The position numbers and the translations under genes are program-made. A stretch of DNA of 64,000 nucleotides, taken from the NCBI RefSeq assembly GCF_000520015.2, contig NZ_CP007044.2, positions 1 to 64,000 of the forward strand, in the 5' to 3' direction. The notes beneath the pieces were generated by a model. The model saw only the letters and a list, made by a program, of their open reading frames with translations, was not told the DNA's origin and did not search any database. This stretch comes from Chania multitudinisentens RB-25 (GTDB taxonomy: Bacteria > Pseudomonadota > Gammaproteobacteria > Enterobacterales > Enterobacteriaceae). Numbering within the stretch: position 1 is the first letter of the stretch; each line of letters begins with the position of its first letter. Below, piece by piece: positions 15,765-24,042 of this stretch.

Positions 15765-18700
15765 ATGCTGAACGCAATAATTACCTTTATTACCAGCCGC
15801 TTCTTATGGGGCATCGTGGGAGTGGGCTCCATTTCGATGATCATCTGGTTCATCGGCCCTTACGTTGCCGTGGGCGACTATCGGCCATTGGAATCAACGG
15901 GTAACCGGCAGATCGCGATTGCTATCATTGCGGGGATCTGGCTGCTGTTCCGGCTGATCGCTGCCGCCTGGCGCGCGCGGCGCAACCGCCAGATGCTGGG
16001 GCAAATGGCGGAGACGCCCGCAGAAAACGCGGCCAAAGACGCAGAGCGTGACGATCCCAAACTGGTGGAGCGTTTCGAAGAAGCCACCCGCCTGCTGAAA
16101 AAGGCCCGTTTCAGCCACCAGCAATCCCGCTTCCTGCCGGGTTGGCTGAGCCGTTTCGGGCGGCAATATCTCTACCAACTGCCGTGGTATGTGCTGCTTG
16201 GAGCCCCCGGCGCCGGGAAAACCACCGCGCTGGTCAATTCTGGTATTCACTTCCCACTGGCGGATCGCTTCGGTAAAACCGCGCTGCGTGGCATCGGTGG
16301 CACCCGGCATTGTGACTGGTGGTTTACCGAAAACGCAGTACTGCTGGATACCGCCGGGCGTTATACCACGCAGGAAAGCCACCCGACGCATGATGCGCAG
16401 GAATGGGGCAGCTTTCTTGGCTTATTGAAAAAATATCGCCCCAGACAGCCGATCAACGGCGTGATCATCACCGTCAGCCTGAGTGATTTGATGAATGCCT
16501 CCCCGGAAGAACGGCACGAACAGGCGCAGGCCCAGCACAAACGGCTGGTGGAACTGCGTGAATCGTTAAAGATTGATTTTCCGGTTTACATCATGGTCAG
16601 CAAAGTCGACCTGCTGCGGGGTTTCCTCGCCTACTTCAGCCTGTATAGCAAAGAGCAACGCAGCCAGATCTGGGGGTTTACCTTCGCCCGCCAGGACACA
16701 CAAAAGGCTGGCTTCGAACTGCTGCCGGCGTTTGAACACCATTTTACCCTGTTGCAGCAGCGCCTGAATGCCGGGCTGGCTGACACCATGCTGGCAGAAC
16801 AGGATCAGCAAACGCGCACGGAAAGTTATCTGTTTCCACAGGCTTTTGCCCGGCTACGCCAGGGATTAGGGGATTACCTGAACACCCTGTTTACCACCTC
16901 CAGTTTTGAAGCCGCCTTCACCCCACGGGGCATCTATTTCACCAGCGGCACGCAAGACCGTATGCCTTTCGACAAAATGATGTCGGAAATGAATGACACG
17001 CTGCATCTGACCCCCAATTCTGCCGAAGACAGCCAGCACAGTGAGGGGAAAGAAGAAGATAAACAGACTCAGGGCAAAAGCTACTTCCTGAAAAAATTTC
17101 TGGAAGACGTGGTGTTCCGCGAAGCGGATCTGGCCAGCAGCAACCGCTGGTGGATCTACCGCAACGCCACGCTGCACTGGGTAGGCTATCTGTTGCTCAG
17201 CGGAGTTTTCGCCACCGCAGCGCTGTTCTGGTACGCCAGCTATACCAACAACCACAACTACCTGAAAGAAGTCACCACCCATATTCCCGTGCTGGAACGC
17301 CAGGGCAGTGAGATGGAGCTGTATAACTACCAGGATATTTTTACTCTGCTGCCCTATCTCAACCGTTTGGCGCAGTTGGGTGGCAGCACACATTTTTCGC
17401 TGGATACGCCGCCGCTCAACTACCGCTTGGGGCTGTACCGGGGTGCCCAGATCGACACCGCCAGCCAGGCTTTGTATCAAAAAGCATTGAAAAACATCCT
17501 GCTGCCTTATGTGGCCTGGCAGGTTACCACCGTGTTGCGCAACGACATGGGCGGCGATGCTGATTTCAGTTTTGAAGCCCTGAAAGCCTATCGGATGCTC
17601 TACGAACCGGAGCACTACGATGGCAAATTCCTGCGTGCCTGGATCATCTTCAACCTGCACCGCATTTCTGGGCCCGGCACCCCTAAAGCCTCGTGGGATG
17701 TCCTTGATGCGCATTTGCAACAGCTGCTGGACGAACGCATTCAGTCCTCCCCGTATGTGCGTGATGCCCAACTGGAGCAATCGGCGCAACAGCGGCTGAG
17801 CCAGGCACCGTTATCAGTGCGTATCTACGGGCGGTTAAAGCGCATCCTGCTGAAAGAGCCCACGCTGAAAACCGTTTCGCTGCTCGATCTGGCCGGGCCA
17901 CAGGTGGAATTGGCCTTCCGGCGTAAAAGCGGTAAACCGGCGGCCGAAGGCATACCGGGGCTCTATACCCCGAAAGGCTATTGGCTGGCGTTTAATAAAC
18001 GCATCGATAATGTGACGCAAACGCTGCTGAATGAAGACGGCTGGGTGATGAACGTCAATGACAGCGCGCTGGCCAAAGAGAGCCGGGCCGATCTGCTGAA
18101 AACCGTGCGCCTGCTGTACATGCAGGACTTTATCAGCGCCTGGGAAACCCTGCTCGGGGATATCGAGCTGAAAAACATCGCCAACCTGAGCCAGCGTATC
18201 AACACCGCCCGTTTGCTCTCTGCCGGGGATTCGCCTTTGCGCAACTTTCTGATCAACGTGGTGAAAAACATCAAACTCACCGACGAACAGGAACGCACAG
18301 AGAACGGCCTGACGCTGAGCAACGGGGAGAAAAACGCCGCTGGCCCTGGCCGTTTCCTGGACACGCTGTTTTATAGCCCTCAGTCCGAGGAGATCGGCGA
18401 TATTTCCTCCCTGCCAGAGCAGGTGGTAATCAAGCATTTTGCACCGATTATCGAACTGGCGGCGAGCAGCGAAGAAGGCGCTAAAAGTATCCCGTTTGAT
18501 ACGGTGCTCAAACAGGCCGATGGTTTGTACAACTATCTGATCGCGGTGCAAAGCGCGGCCAACAGCGGGATGGCCCCGCCGCCGGGGGAGATCATTCTGG
18601 CCTTGCAGGCGGAATCTGGCCGCTTACCGCAACCCTTTAAAGACATGATGTCCTCACTGGCGGTCGGCGCCAGCAGCGATTCGCAGATGAAAGAGCTGGA

Positions 18701-19388
18701 AGGGTTACAAAAACGCGTCGGGTTTGAGGCGGGCAGTTTCTGCCGCCAGGCCATCAGCGGGCGTTATCCGCTGGTATCTTCTGCTCAGCAGGAGATCGCC
18801 AGCCATGATTTCTCACGCATGTTCGCCCCGAACAGCGGCATTATGGACAGCTTCTTCCGCCAGAATCTTGAAGGCAAGGTGGATACCTCGCGCGCCGTCT
18901 GGCGTTTCAATCCGGGGGTTGACGGCAAAACGCTGGCCGGCGGCGGCAACATGCTGCGCGCTTTCCAGCAGGCACGCGACATCCGCGATACCTGGTTCAG
19001 CGGGCAGAGCCAAAAACCCTCTTACCATCTGACGCTCAAACCCGTCAGCATGGACGCTGAAATTCTCAGCATGACTCTGGACATCGACGGGCAGGTTTTC
19101 CATTACAGCCACGGCCCGCTGGTGCCTTTGGTCGTCAGTTGGCCCGGCACCGGCAATACCAACCAGGTCAGCCTGCAACTCAGCCTGGTCAACGGGAAAA
19201 TGGCCACGCTGGTGACCTCCGGGGATTGGGCGCTGAACCGCCTGATCGACAAGGCCACGCTGACCACCCAGCCTAACTCGTTGTCACAAACCGCGACCTT
19301 CAATCTGGAAGGGCAACGGGTGGTGCTGGAGCTGACGCCCGACAGCATACGTAATCCTTTTCAACCCACCGCCTTCAATTGCCCCTAG
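15765..19388 (+). CDS. tssM: T6SS inner-membrane protein TssM (IcmF)
   Basis: Main scaffold of the T6SS membrane complex, connecting TssL to TssJ across the periplasm. The 1207-residue product has two N-terminal membrane helices (about 10-33 and 48-66). A cytoplasmic NTPase-like domain carries an intact Walker A, GAPGAGKTT, at 146-154. A third membrane helix lies at about 470-495 (VGYLLLSGVFATAALFWYA), followed by a large periplasmic part ending in the TssJ-binding beta domain. The ribosome site is GGAGGG. It is followed by tagF after 9 bp. Confidence 0.97.
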   Translation: MLNAIITFITSRFLWGIVGVGSISMIIWFIGPYVAVGDYRPLESTGNRQIAIAIIAGIWLLFRLIAAAWRARRNRQMLGQMAETPAENAAKDAERDDPKLVERFEEATRLLKKARFSHQQSRFLPGWLSRFGRQYLYQLPWYVLLGAPGAGKTTALVNSGIHFPLADRFGKTALRGIGGTRHCDWWFTENAVLLDTAGRYTTQESHPTHDAQEWGSFLGLLKKYRPRQPINGVIITVSLSDLMNASPEERHEQAQAQHKRLVELRESLKIDFPVYIMVSKVDLLRGFLAYFSLYSKEQRSQIWGFTFARQDTQKAGFELLPAFEHHFTLLQQRLNAGLADTMLAEQDQQTRTESYLFPQAFARLRQGLGDYLNTLFTTSSFEAAFTPRGIYFTSGTQDRMPFDKMMSEMNDTLHLTPNSAEDSQHSEGKEEDKQTQGKSYFLKKFLEDVVFREADLASSNRWWIYRNATLHWVGYLLLSGVFATAALFWYASYTNNHNYLKEVTTHIPVLERQGSEMELYNYQDIFTLLPYLNRLAQLGGSTHFSLDTPPLNYRLGLYRGAQIDTASQALYQKALKNILLPYVAWQVTTVLRNDMGGDADFSFEALKAYRMLYEPEHYDGKFLRAWIIFNLHRISGPGTPKASWDVLDAHLQQLLDERIQSSPYVRDAQLEQSAQQRLSQAPLSVRIYGRLKRILLKEPTLKTVSLLDLAGPQVELAFRRKSGKPAAEGIPGLYTPKGYWLAFNKRIDNVTQTLLNEDGWVMNVNDSALAKESRADLLKTVRLLYMQDFISAWETLLGDIELKNIANLSQRINTARLLSAGDSPLRNFLINVVKNIKLTDEQERTENGLTLSNGEKNAAGPGRFLDTLFYSPQSEEIGDISSLPEQVVIKHFAPIIELAASSEEGAKSIPFDTVLKQADGLYNYLIAVQSAANSGMAPPPGEIILALQAESGRLPQPFKDMMSSLAVGASSDSQMKELEGLQKRVGFEAGSFCRQAISGRYPLVSSAQQEIASHDFSRMFAPNSGIMDSFFRQNLEGKVDTSRAVWRFNPGVDGKTLAGGGNMLRAFQQARDIRDTWFSGQSQKPSYHLTLKPVSMDAEILSMTLDIDGQVFHYSHGPLVPLVVSWPGTGNTNQVSLQLSLVNGKMATLVTSGDWALNRLIDKATLTTQPNSLSQTATFNLEGQRVVLELTPDSIRNPFQPTAFNCP

Positions 19389-19397
19389 GAGGCGAAC

Positions 19398-20093
19398 ATG
19401 ACGCAACAGGAAACGTGGCAACCCCAGGACAACGGCATTGGCTGGTACGGCAAGATCCCCAGCTGTGGTGACTTTGTGCAGCGCCGCCTGCCCGCCACGC
19501 TGGTGAATCAGTGGGCGCACTGGTTCCAGTCAGGCCTGGCGGCCCGCCAGCTTTCTGCCCCGTGCGATGGCCGTTACTCACTGCTCGGCGCACCGATGTG
19601 GAACTTTGTACTGCCCGCTACGCTGGGCACACCGTTCGCCCAGTTGGGTTGCCTGATGCCGTCGCGGGATCGCGTTGGCCGCCACTATCCTTTGTTCGCC
19701 ATGTGGCTGGTTGCCCCTGAGCACTGGCAAAACCAACATCTGCTGCTGGCGGCAGAGCGCTACTACAGCCTTGGGCAAATCCTGCAACGCGGTATCCAGC
19801 AGTGCCACTCCGTTGAGCATATTGACCGCGCTCTGCAAGCGTTACCGCCGTTGCCGCTTCCTACCGCCGGGCAAGAGAACACGACCGCTCTCCCCGCCGG
19901 GCCCGTGGCCATCGCAGACTTTGAACCCTACCAGTACAGCAGTTTCTGGTGGAACACGCCTGGCAGCGCAGCCGCTTTTGGCACCTATGTCCACAGCGGC
20001 AACCTCACGGTGCAGCTTTTCCAGCATCTGTTTGAGCCAGCGGCGGATGCAAAACATACACGCCAGTGGCCTTACGGGCCCATGTTTGATTAG
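19398..20093 (+). CDS. tagF: T6SS regulator TagF (ImpM family)
   Basis: 231-residue cytoplasmic protein of the TagF/ImpM family, recognised by the start GIGWYGKIPSCGDFVQRRLP and by PLFAMWLVAPEH. In Pseudomonas aeruginosa TagF represses T6SS assembly after translation, through the FHA protein, independently of the kinase. Its presence with TagH, a phosphatase and a kinase suggests the same dual control here (inference). It sits between tssM and tssA with a good AGGAGG ribosome site. Confidence 0.92.
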   Translation: MTQQETWQPQDNGIGWYGKIPSCGDFVQRRLPATLVNQWAHWFQSGLAARQLSAPCDGRYSLLGAPMWNFVLPATLGTPFAQLGCLMPSRDRVGRHYPLFAMWLVAPEHWQNQHLLLAAERYYSLGQILQRGIQQCHSVEHIDRALQALPPLPLPTAGQENTTALPAGPVAIADFEPYQYSSFWWNTPGSAAAFGTYVHSGNLTVQLFQHLFEPAADAKHTRQWPYGPMFD

Positions 20094-20105
20094 GGAGAGA
20101 CAGTA

Positions 20106-21128
20106 ATGACCATTGAATGCCTGCTGGCACCGGTTGCGCCGGAAGTCAGCTGCGGTGAAAACCTGGAATACGACGCCGACTTTATGCGTATGACGCAGAG
20201 CGCCGCGGGCAAGCCTGAACAGCAGTTTGGCGACACCATCATTCCCGCAGAAGCACCCGATTGGGGGGCCGTGGAACGTTTAGCTACCGGTTTGCTGCAC
20301 CGTACCAAAGATCTGCGGGTGATGTTTTTCCTTACGCTGGCCTGGACACAGCTGCGCGGGATACAGGGGTATGCCGACGGCTTGCAACTGCTCTATCTGG
20401 CGATCGAACGTTACTGGCACCAGCTTCATCCCTTGCTGGAAAACGACGGGGAGCATGATCCGATGTTCCGCCTCAATGCGTTGGCCGAGCTGGGGGATAA
20501 CACACAGCTGACCCTGGCGGTACGTGCCGCAATCCTACTCAAAAACGGCGGCGGTGAACTTACGCTGCGCGACGCCTGCGCCTTGCTGGACGGCAGCAAG
20601 CAGGAACTTCCCCATTTCCCCAATGGGCTGATCTACCTGCGCAGTGCACTGAGTAATTCGCAACAGGCCAATATTCAGGCCGTGCTGGCGATCACCCAGA
20701 CGCTGGCAAAACTGCGCCATGCCATTCAGCTCCATCTTGGCGAAGGCGCTTTGCCGGAAATGACGCTGCTGCAAAAGACCTTTACCTGCATCGCTCAGGC
20801 CATTCAGCAACCTGAGAACCACCTGGAAACCGAACCGACTATTCTCCCCTCCCCGGAAGCGTTAACGCGGCCCAATGAGCCGTTGCCGTTGGGCAAGCGT
20901 GATGACGGGCAGGTGCAATCCCGTGCCGATGCGCTGCATCTGCTGGAAAACATAAAAGACTATTTTCAACGCTATGAACCCAGCCATCCGGCCCCGCTGA
21001 TGATTAAGCGGCTACAGAAGCTGATCAACCTGAACTTTCTGCAAATCGTCAGCGATCTGGCACCGGATGGCCTGCGCCAGTTGGAGGTGATCCTTGGAAC
21101 CAAGGAAAAACCGGATGAAGAAACCTAG
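20106..21128 (+). CDS. tssA: T6SS protein TssA (ImpA N-terminal domain)
   Basis: Baseplate/cap protein that guides tail-sheath polymerisation. The 340-residue product has the ImpA_N domain at about 5-130 (LLAPVAPEVSCGENLEYDADF; PDWGAVERLATGLLHRTKDLRV; YADGLQLLYLAIERYWHQLHPLL). The C-terminal part is helical and ends NLNFLQIVSDLAPDGLRQLEVILG. This is the short TssA type, without the long VasJ/AAA-like extension. Distance to tssB is about 64 bp. Confidence 0.93.
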   Translation: MTIECLLAPVAPEVSCGENLEYDADFMRMTQSAAGKPEQQFGDTIIPAEAPDWGAVERLATGLLHRTKDLRVMFFLTLAWTQLRGIQGYADGLQLLYLAIERYWHQLHPLLENDGEHDPMFRLNALAELGDNTQLTLAVRAAILLKNGGGELTLRDACALLDGSKQELPHFPNGLIYLRSALSNSQQANIQAVLAITQTLAKLRHAIQLHLGEGALPEMTLLQKTFTCIAQAIQQPENHLETEPTILPSPEALTRPNEPLPLGKRDDGQVQSRADALHLLENIKDYFQRYEPSHPAPLMIKRLQKLINLNFLQIVSDLAPDGLRQLEVILGTKEKPDEET

Positions 21129-21192
21129 TCACCGCAAACGCAGCATGGATGTGATCAACAACCTCTAATAACAGTGATTTATGGAGAAAACA

Positions 21193-21738
21193 ATGGCGAA
21201 TAACAAATCTCGTAGCGGGCAGAAATTTATCGCCCGCAACCGGGCACCCCGCGTACAGATCGAGTACGACGTTGAGATCTACGGGGCGGAGCGAAAAATC
21301 CAGCTGCCTTTCGTGATGGGTGTCATGGCCGATCTGGTGGGAACCCCTTTGGAACCCCAGCCCAACCTGGAGGAACGCAAGTTCCTTGAGATCGACATCG
21401 ACAACTTTGATGACCGCATGAAATCCCTCAAACCCAGGGTCGCTTTCCAAGTGGAAAACACCCTGCATGGGGACGGCAACCTGAACGTTGAGCTGACCTT
21501 TGAAAGTATGAACGATTTTTCCCCAGCGGAGATCGCCCGCAACGTCGAACCGCTGAAACGATTGCTGGAAGCCCGGACTCAACTGTCGAACCTGCTCTCT
21601 TATATGGACGGCAAAAACGGAGCCGAAGAACTGATTGCCAACGTCTTGAGCAACCCGGCGCTGTTGCAGGCGCTGACCCAGGCACCGAAGCCGGAGCCCC
21701 AGAGCGCCAGCGACATCGCCCCGGTGGCGGAGGAATAA
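21193..21738 (+). CDS. tssB: T6SS contractile sheath small subunit TssB
   Basis: Small sheath protein (VipA family) that pairs with TssC to form the contractile tube. The product is 181 residues with typical sequence NRAPRVQIEYDVEIYGAERKIQLPFVMGVMADL and DNFDDRMKSLKPRVAFQVEN. An in-frame ATG exists at 21181, but GGAG at 21183-21186 is well placed for the ATG at 21193, giving MANNKSRSG, the usual TssB start. The gap to tssC is 3 bp. Confidence 0.95.
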   Translation: MANNKSRSGQKFIARNRAPRVQIEYDVEIYGAERKIQLPFVMGVMADLVGTPLEPQPNLEERKFLEIDIDNFDDRMKSLKPRVAFQVENTLHGDGNLNVELTFESMNDFSPAEIARNVEPLKRLLEARTQLSNLLSYMDGKNGAEELIANVLSNPALLQALTQAPKPEPQSASDIAPVAEE

Positions 21739-21741
21739 TTC

Positions 21742-23235
21742 ATGAGCCAACAACTTGAACAGTATCTGGCACCTGCGGCCAAAGCCTACACCAACGACGA
21801 ATTCAGCTCGCTGCTGCAAAAAGAGTTTCGCCCCAAAACCGATCAGGCGAAAGAAGCCGTTGAAAATGCGGTGAAAACGCTGGCGCAGCAGGCTCTGGAA
21901 AATACGGTTACCCTGTCCACCGATGCCTATCGCACCATTCAGGCGCTGATCGCAGAAATCGATCAGAAACTGTCGCGGCAGATCAACAAAATCATCCACC
22001 ATGAAAAATTCCAGCAGTTGGAAGGCGCTTGGCAAGGCCTGCACTATCTGGTCAACAATACCGAAACCGACGAGATGCTGAAAATCCGCTTTATCAGCAT
22101 CTCGAAACGCGAGCTGGGCCGCACCCTTAAACGCTATAAAGGCGTGGGCTGGGATCAGAGCCCATTGTTTAAAAGCATTTATGAGCAAGAGTATGGGCAG
22201 TTCGGTGGCGAACCCTTCGGTTGCCTGGTGGGGGATTACTATTTTGACCACAGCCCGCCGGACGTTGAGCTGCTTGGCGAAATGGCGAAAATCAGCGCGG
22301 CTTCGCACTGCCCGTTTATCAGCGGTGCCTCCCCCAGCGTGATGCAGATGGAGTCCTGGCAGGAATTGGGCAACCCGCGCGATCTGACCAAGATCTTCCA
22401 GAATACCGAATACGCCCCCTGGCGCAGCCTGCGTGAATCGGAGGATTCACGCTATATCGGGCTGGCTATGCCGCGCTTCCTGGCGCGCTTACCCTATGGC
22501 ATCAAAACCAACCCGGTAGATGAGTTTGATTTTGAAGAAGATACCGACAGCGCCAGCCACGAAAACTACACCTGGACCAATGCGGCTTACGCGATGGCGA
22601 CCAACATCAATCACTCCTTTAAGGAATATGGCTGGTGTACCGCTATTCGCGGCGTCGAATCCGGCGGTGCCGTAGCCGATCTGCCGTGCCACACCTTCCC
22701 CAGCGATGATGGCGGAGTGGACATGAAATGCCCGACCGAAATCGCCATCAGCGATCGGCGCGAAGCGGAGCTGGCTAAAAACGGGTTTATGCCGCTGATC
22801 CATCGTAAAAACTCCGACTTCGCGGCGTTTATCGGTGCCCAATCGCTGCAAAAACCGGCGGAGTATTACGATCCCGATGCCACGGCCAACGCCCAACTGG
22901 CAGCCCGCCTGCCCTATCTGTTTGCCTGCTGCCGCTTTGCCCATTACCTCAAGTGCATTGTGCGCGACAAAATCGGTTCATTCCGCGAGCGCAGCGATAT
23001 GGAGGTGTGGCTGAACAACTGGATCATGAATTACGTCGATGGCGATCCGGCCAATTCATCACAGGAAACCAAAGCCAGAAAACCCCTGGCCGCGGCAGAA
23101 GTGCAGGTACAGGAAATTGAAGATGCACCAGGATATTACTCAGCGAAGTTTTTCCTGCGTCCACATTATCAACTGGAAGGATTAACCGTTTCTCTACGTT
23201 TGGTTTCGAAACTGCCTTCATTGAAACAAAGCTAA
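21742..23235 (+). CDS. tssC: T6SS contractile sheath large subunit TssC
   Basis: Large sheath protein (VipB family), 497 residues. Family-typical stretches are LEGAWQGLHYLVNNTETDEMLKIR, GEPFGCLVGDYYF, the SEDSRYIGLAMPRFLARLPYG block, TNINHSFKEYGWCTAIRGVESGG and the C-terminal FLRPHYQLEGLTVSLRLVSKLP. It is coupled to tssB by position. A 191-bp gap with hairpins separates it from hcp. Confidence 0.97.
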   Translation: MSQQLEQYLAPAAKAYTNDEFSSLLQKEFRPKTDQAKEAVENAVKTLAQQALENTVTLSTDAYRTIQALIAEIDQKLSRQINKIIHHEKFQQLEGAWQGLHYLVNNTETDEMLKIRFISISKRELGRTLKRYKGVGWDQSPLFKSIYEQEYGQFGGEPFGCLVGDYYFDHSPPDVELLGEMAKISAASHCPFISGASPSVMQMESWQELGNPRDLTKIFQNTEYAPWRSLRESEDSRYIGLAMPRFLARLPYGIKTNPVDEFDFEEDTDSASHENYTWTNAAYAMATNINHSFKEYGWCTAIRGVESGGAVADLPCHTFPSDDGGVDMKCPTEIAISDRREAELAKNGFMPLIHRKNSDFAAFIGAQSLQKPAEYYDPDATANAQLAARLPYLFACCRFAHYLKCIVRDKIGSFRERSDMEVWLNNWIMNYVDGDPANSSQETKARKPLAAAEVQVQEIEDAPGYYSAKFFLRPHYQLEGLTVSLRLVSKLPSLKQS

Positions 23236-23253
23236 TAGCGCAAGTATTCGCCC

Positions 23254-23345
23254 TGGTATTTCGCGTGCGGGTTAACACCACTACCATCTGAAATACCAAA
23301 GGCAAATAGAACAGCATAGGGATCACACTTTTCGCTTTGGCGAAA
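23254..23345 (+). promoter_or_regulatory. Hairpins in the tssC-hcp intergenic region
   Basis: Two inverted repeats lie before hcp: TGGTATTTC/GAAATACCA (23254-23262 and 23290-23298) and a compact TTTCGC-TTTG-GCGAAA (23330-23345). They could shape the hcp leader or mark an RNA-processing site. No convincing -10/-35 pair was identified. Confidence 0.4.
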
Positions 23346-23426
23346 GGCGGGGTTTTCTATGCCGTAAAACACCGTTGCTTCATGAAAACGGAATTCACTC
23401 AACTCTAGTTCCAAGAGGTTTTAGTT

Positions 23427-23909
23427 ATGGCAATTGATATGTTTATGAAAGTTGATGGCGCCAATGGTGAATCCAGGGATGCTAATCATAAAGGCTGGAC
23501 CGACATTATTTCTTTTACCTGGGGAGCAGCCCAGCCAGGAAATATGGGCGTCGGCGGCGGTGGCGGCACCGGGAAAGTCTGTTTTAACGATCTGCATATC
23601 AAAGCGCTGATCGATAAATCCACACCGGCTCTGCTGAAGCACTGTGCCAGCGGTAAGCACCTGGGCAAAGTTGAATTATCCGTCTGCAAAGCCGGTGGCG
23701 GGCAGATGGAATACGCCAGAATCACGCTGGACGATGTGTTGGTCACCAATATTCAGTACACCGGTGCTGATGACGAAGACACCGTGGGCATTCTTTATTC
23801 CTTCCAGTCTGCCAAAGTGCAGCAGCAATACTGGGAGCAGACCGAGCAAGGAGGCAAAGGCGCAGAAAGCAGCGCGGGCTGGGATATTAAACAGAACTGC
23901 GAAGCGTAA
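23427..23909 (+). CDS. hcp: T6SS tube protein Hcp (TssD)
   Basis: Hexameric ring protein that stacks into the inner tube and is secreted on firing. The 160-residue product starts MAIDMFMKVDGANGESRD, with the glycine-rich loop GNMGVGGGGGTGKVCFNDLHI and the C-terminal VGILYSFQSAKVQQQYWEQTEQGG. The ribosome site is AGAGG before ATG 23427. Hairpins lie on both sides of the gene, which fits Hcp being made in excess over the neighbouring subunits (inference). Confidence 0.97.
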   Translation: MAIDMFMKVDGANGESRDANHKGWTDIISFTWGAAQPGNMGVGGGGGTGKVCFNDLHIKALIDKSTPALLKHCASGKHLGKVELSVCKAGGGQMEYARITLDDVLVTNIQYTGADDEDTVGILYSFQSAKVQQQYWEQTEQGGKGAESSAGWDIKQNCEA

Positions 23910-23916
23910 TTAATAC

Positions 23917-23949
23917 GGACGATTTCCTTGGTTTCCTCGGAAATCGTCC
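23917..23949 (+). terminator. Stem-loop just after hcp
   Basis: Perfect 11-bp stem GGACGATTTCC / GGAAATCGTCC (23917-23927 and 23939-23949) with an 11-nt loop, starting 8 nt after the hcp stop. No U-run follows, so it is more likely a 3'-end stabiliser or leaky terminator than a full terminator. Confidence 0.6.
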
Positions 23950-23951
23950 AC

Positions 23952-24011
23952 GATATCCGTCGTCTTTCAAGATGCTGGGGGTTGGCTGCATCTTGAAATC
24001 CATTGGATATC
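23952..24011. repeat. Dispersed palindromic intergenic element, short copy (A)
   Basis: About 60 bp with near-symmetrical ends. GATATCC and GGATATC form the outer pair, and TTTCAAGATGC (23965-23975) with GCATCTTGAAA (23988-23998) forms a perfect 11-bp inner stem. The end sequence, read as the complement (GCATCTTGAAAGACGACGGA), matches the ends of the elements at 41924-42073 and 50237-50359. It lies in the hcp-tagH gap. Confidence 0.55.
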
Positions 24012-24042
24012 AAAGATTCAGGCAAAAAATATAAAAGGGAAA

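Noticed and set aside
16866..17789. Minus-strand open frame of 307 codons
   Set aside because: Antisense to tssM, without a ribosome site or known family.
21049..22308. Long minus-strand open frame (419 codons) opposite tssB/tssC
   Set aside because: Shadow of the conserved tssA-tssC genes in another frame; composition is that of an antisense frame and no family is recognisable.
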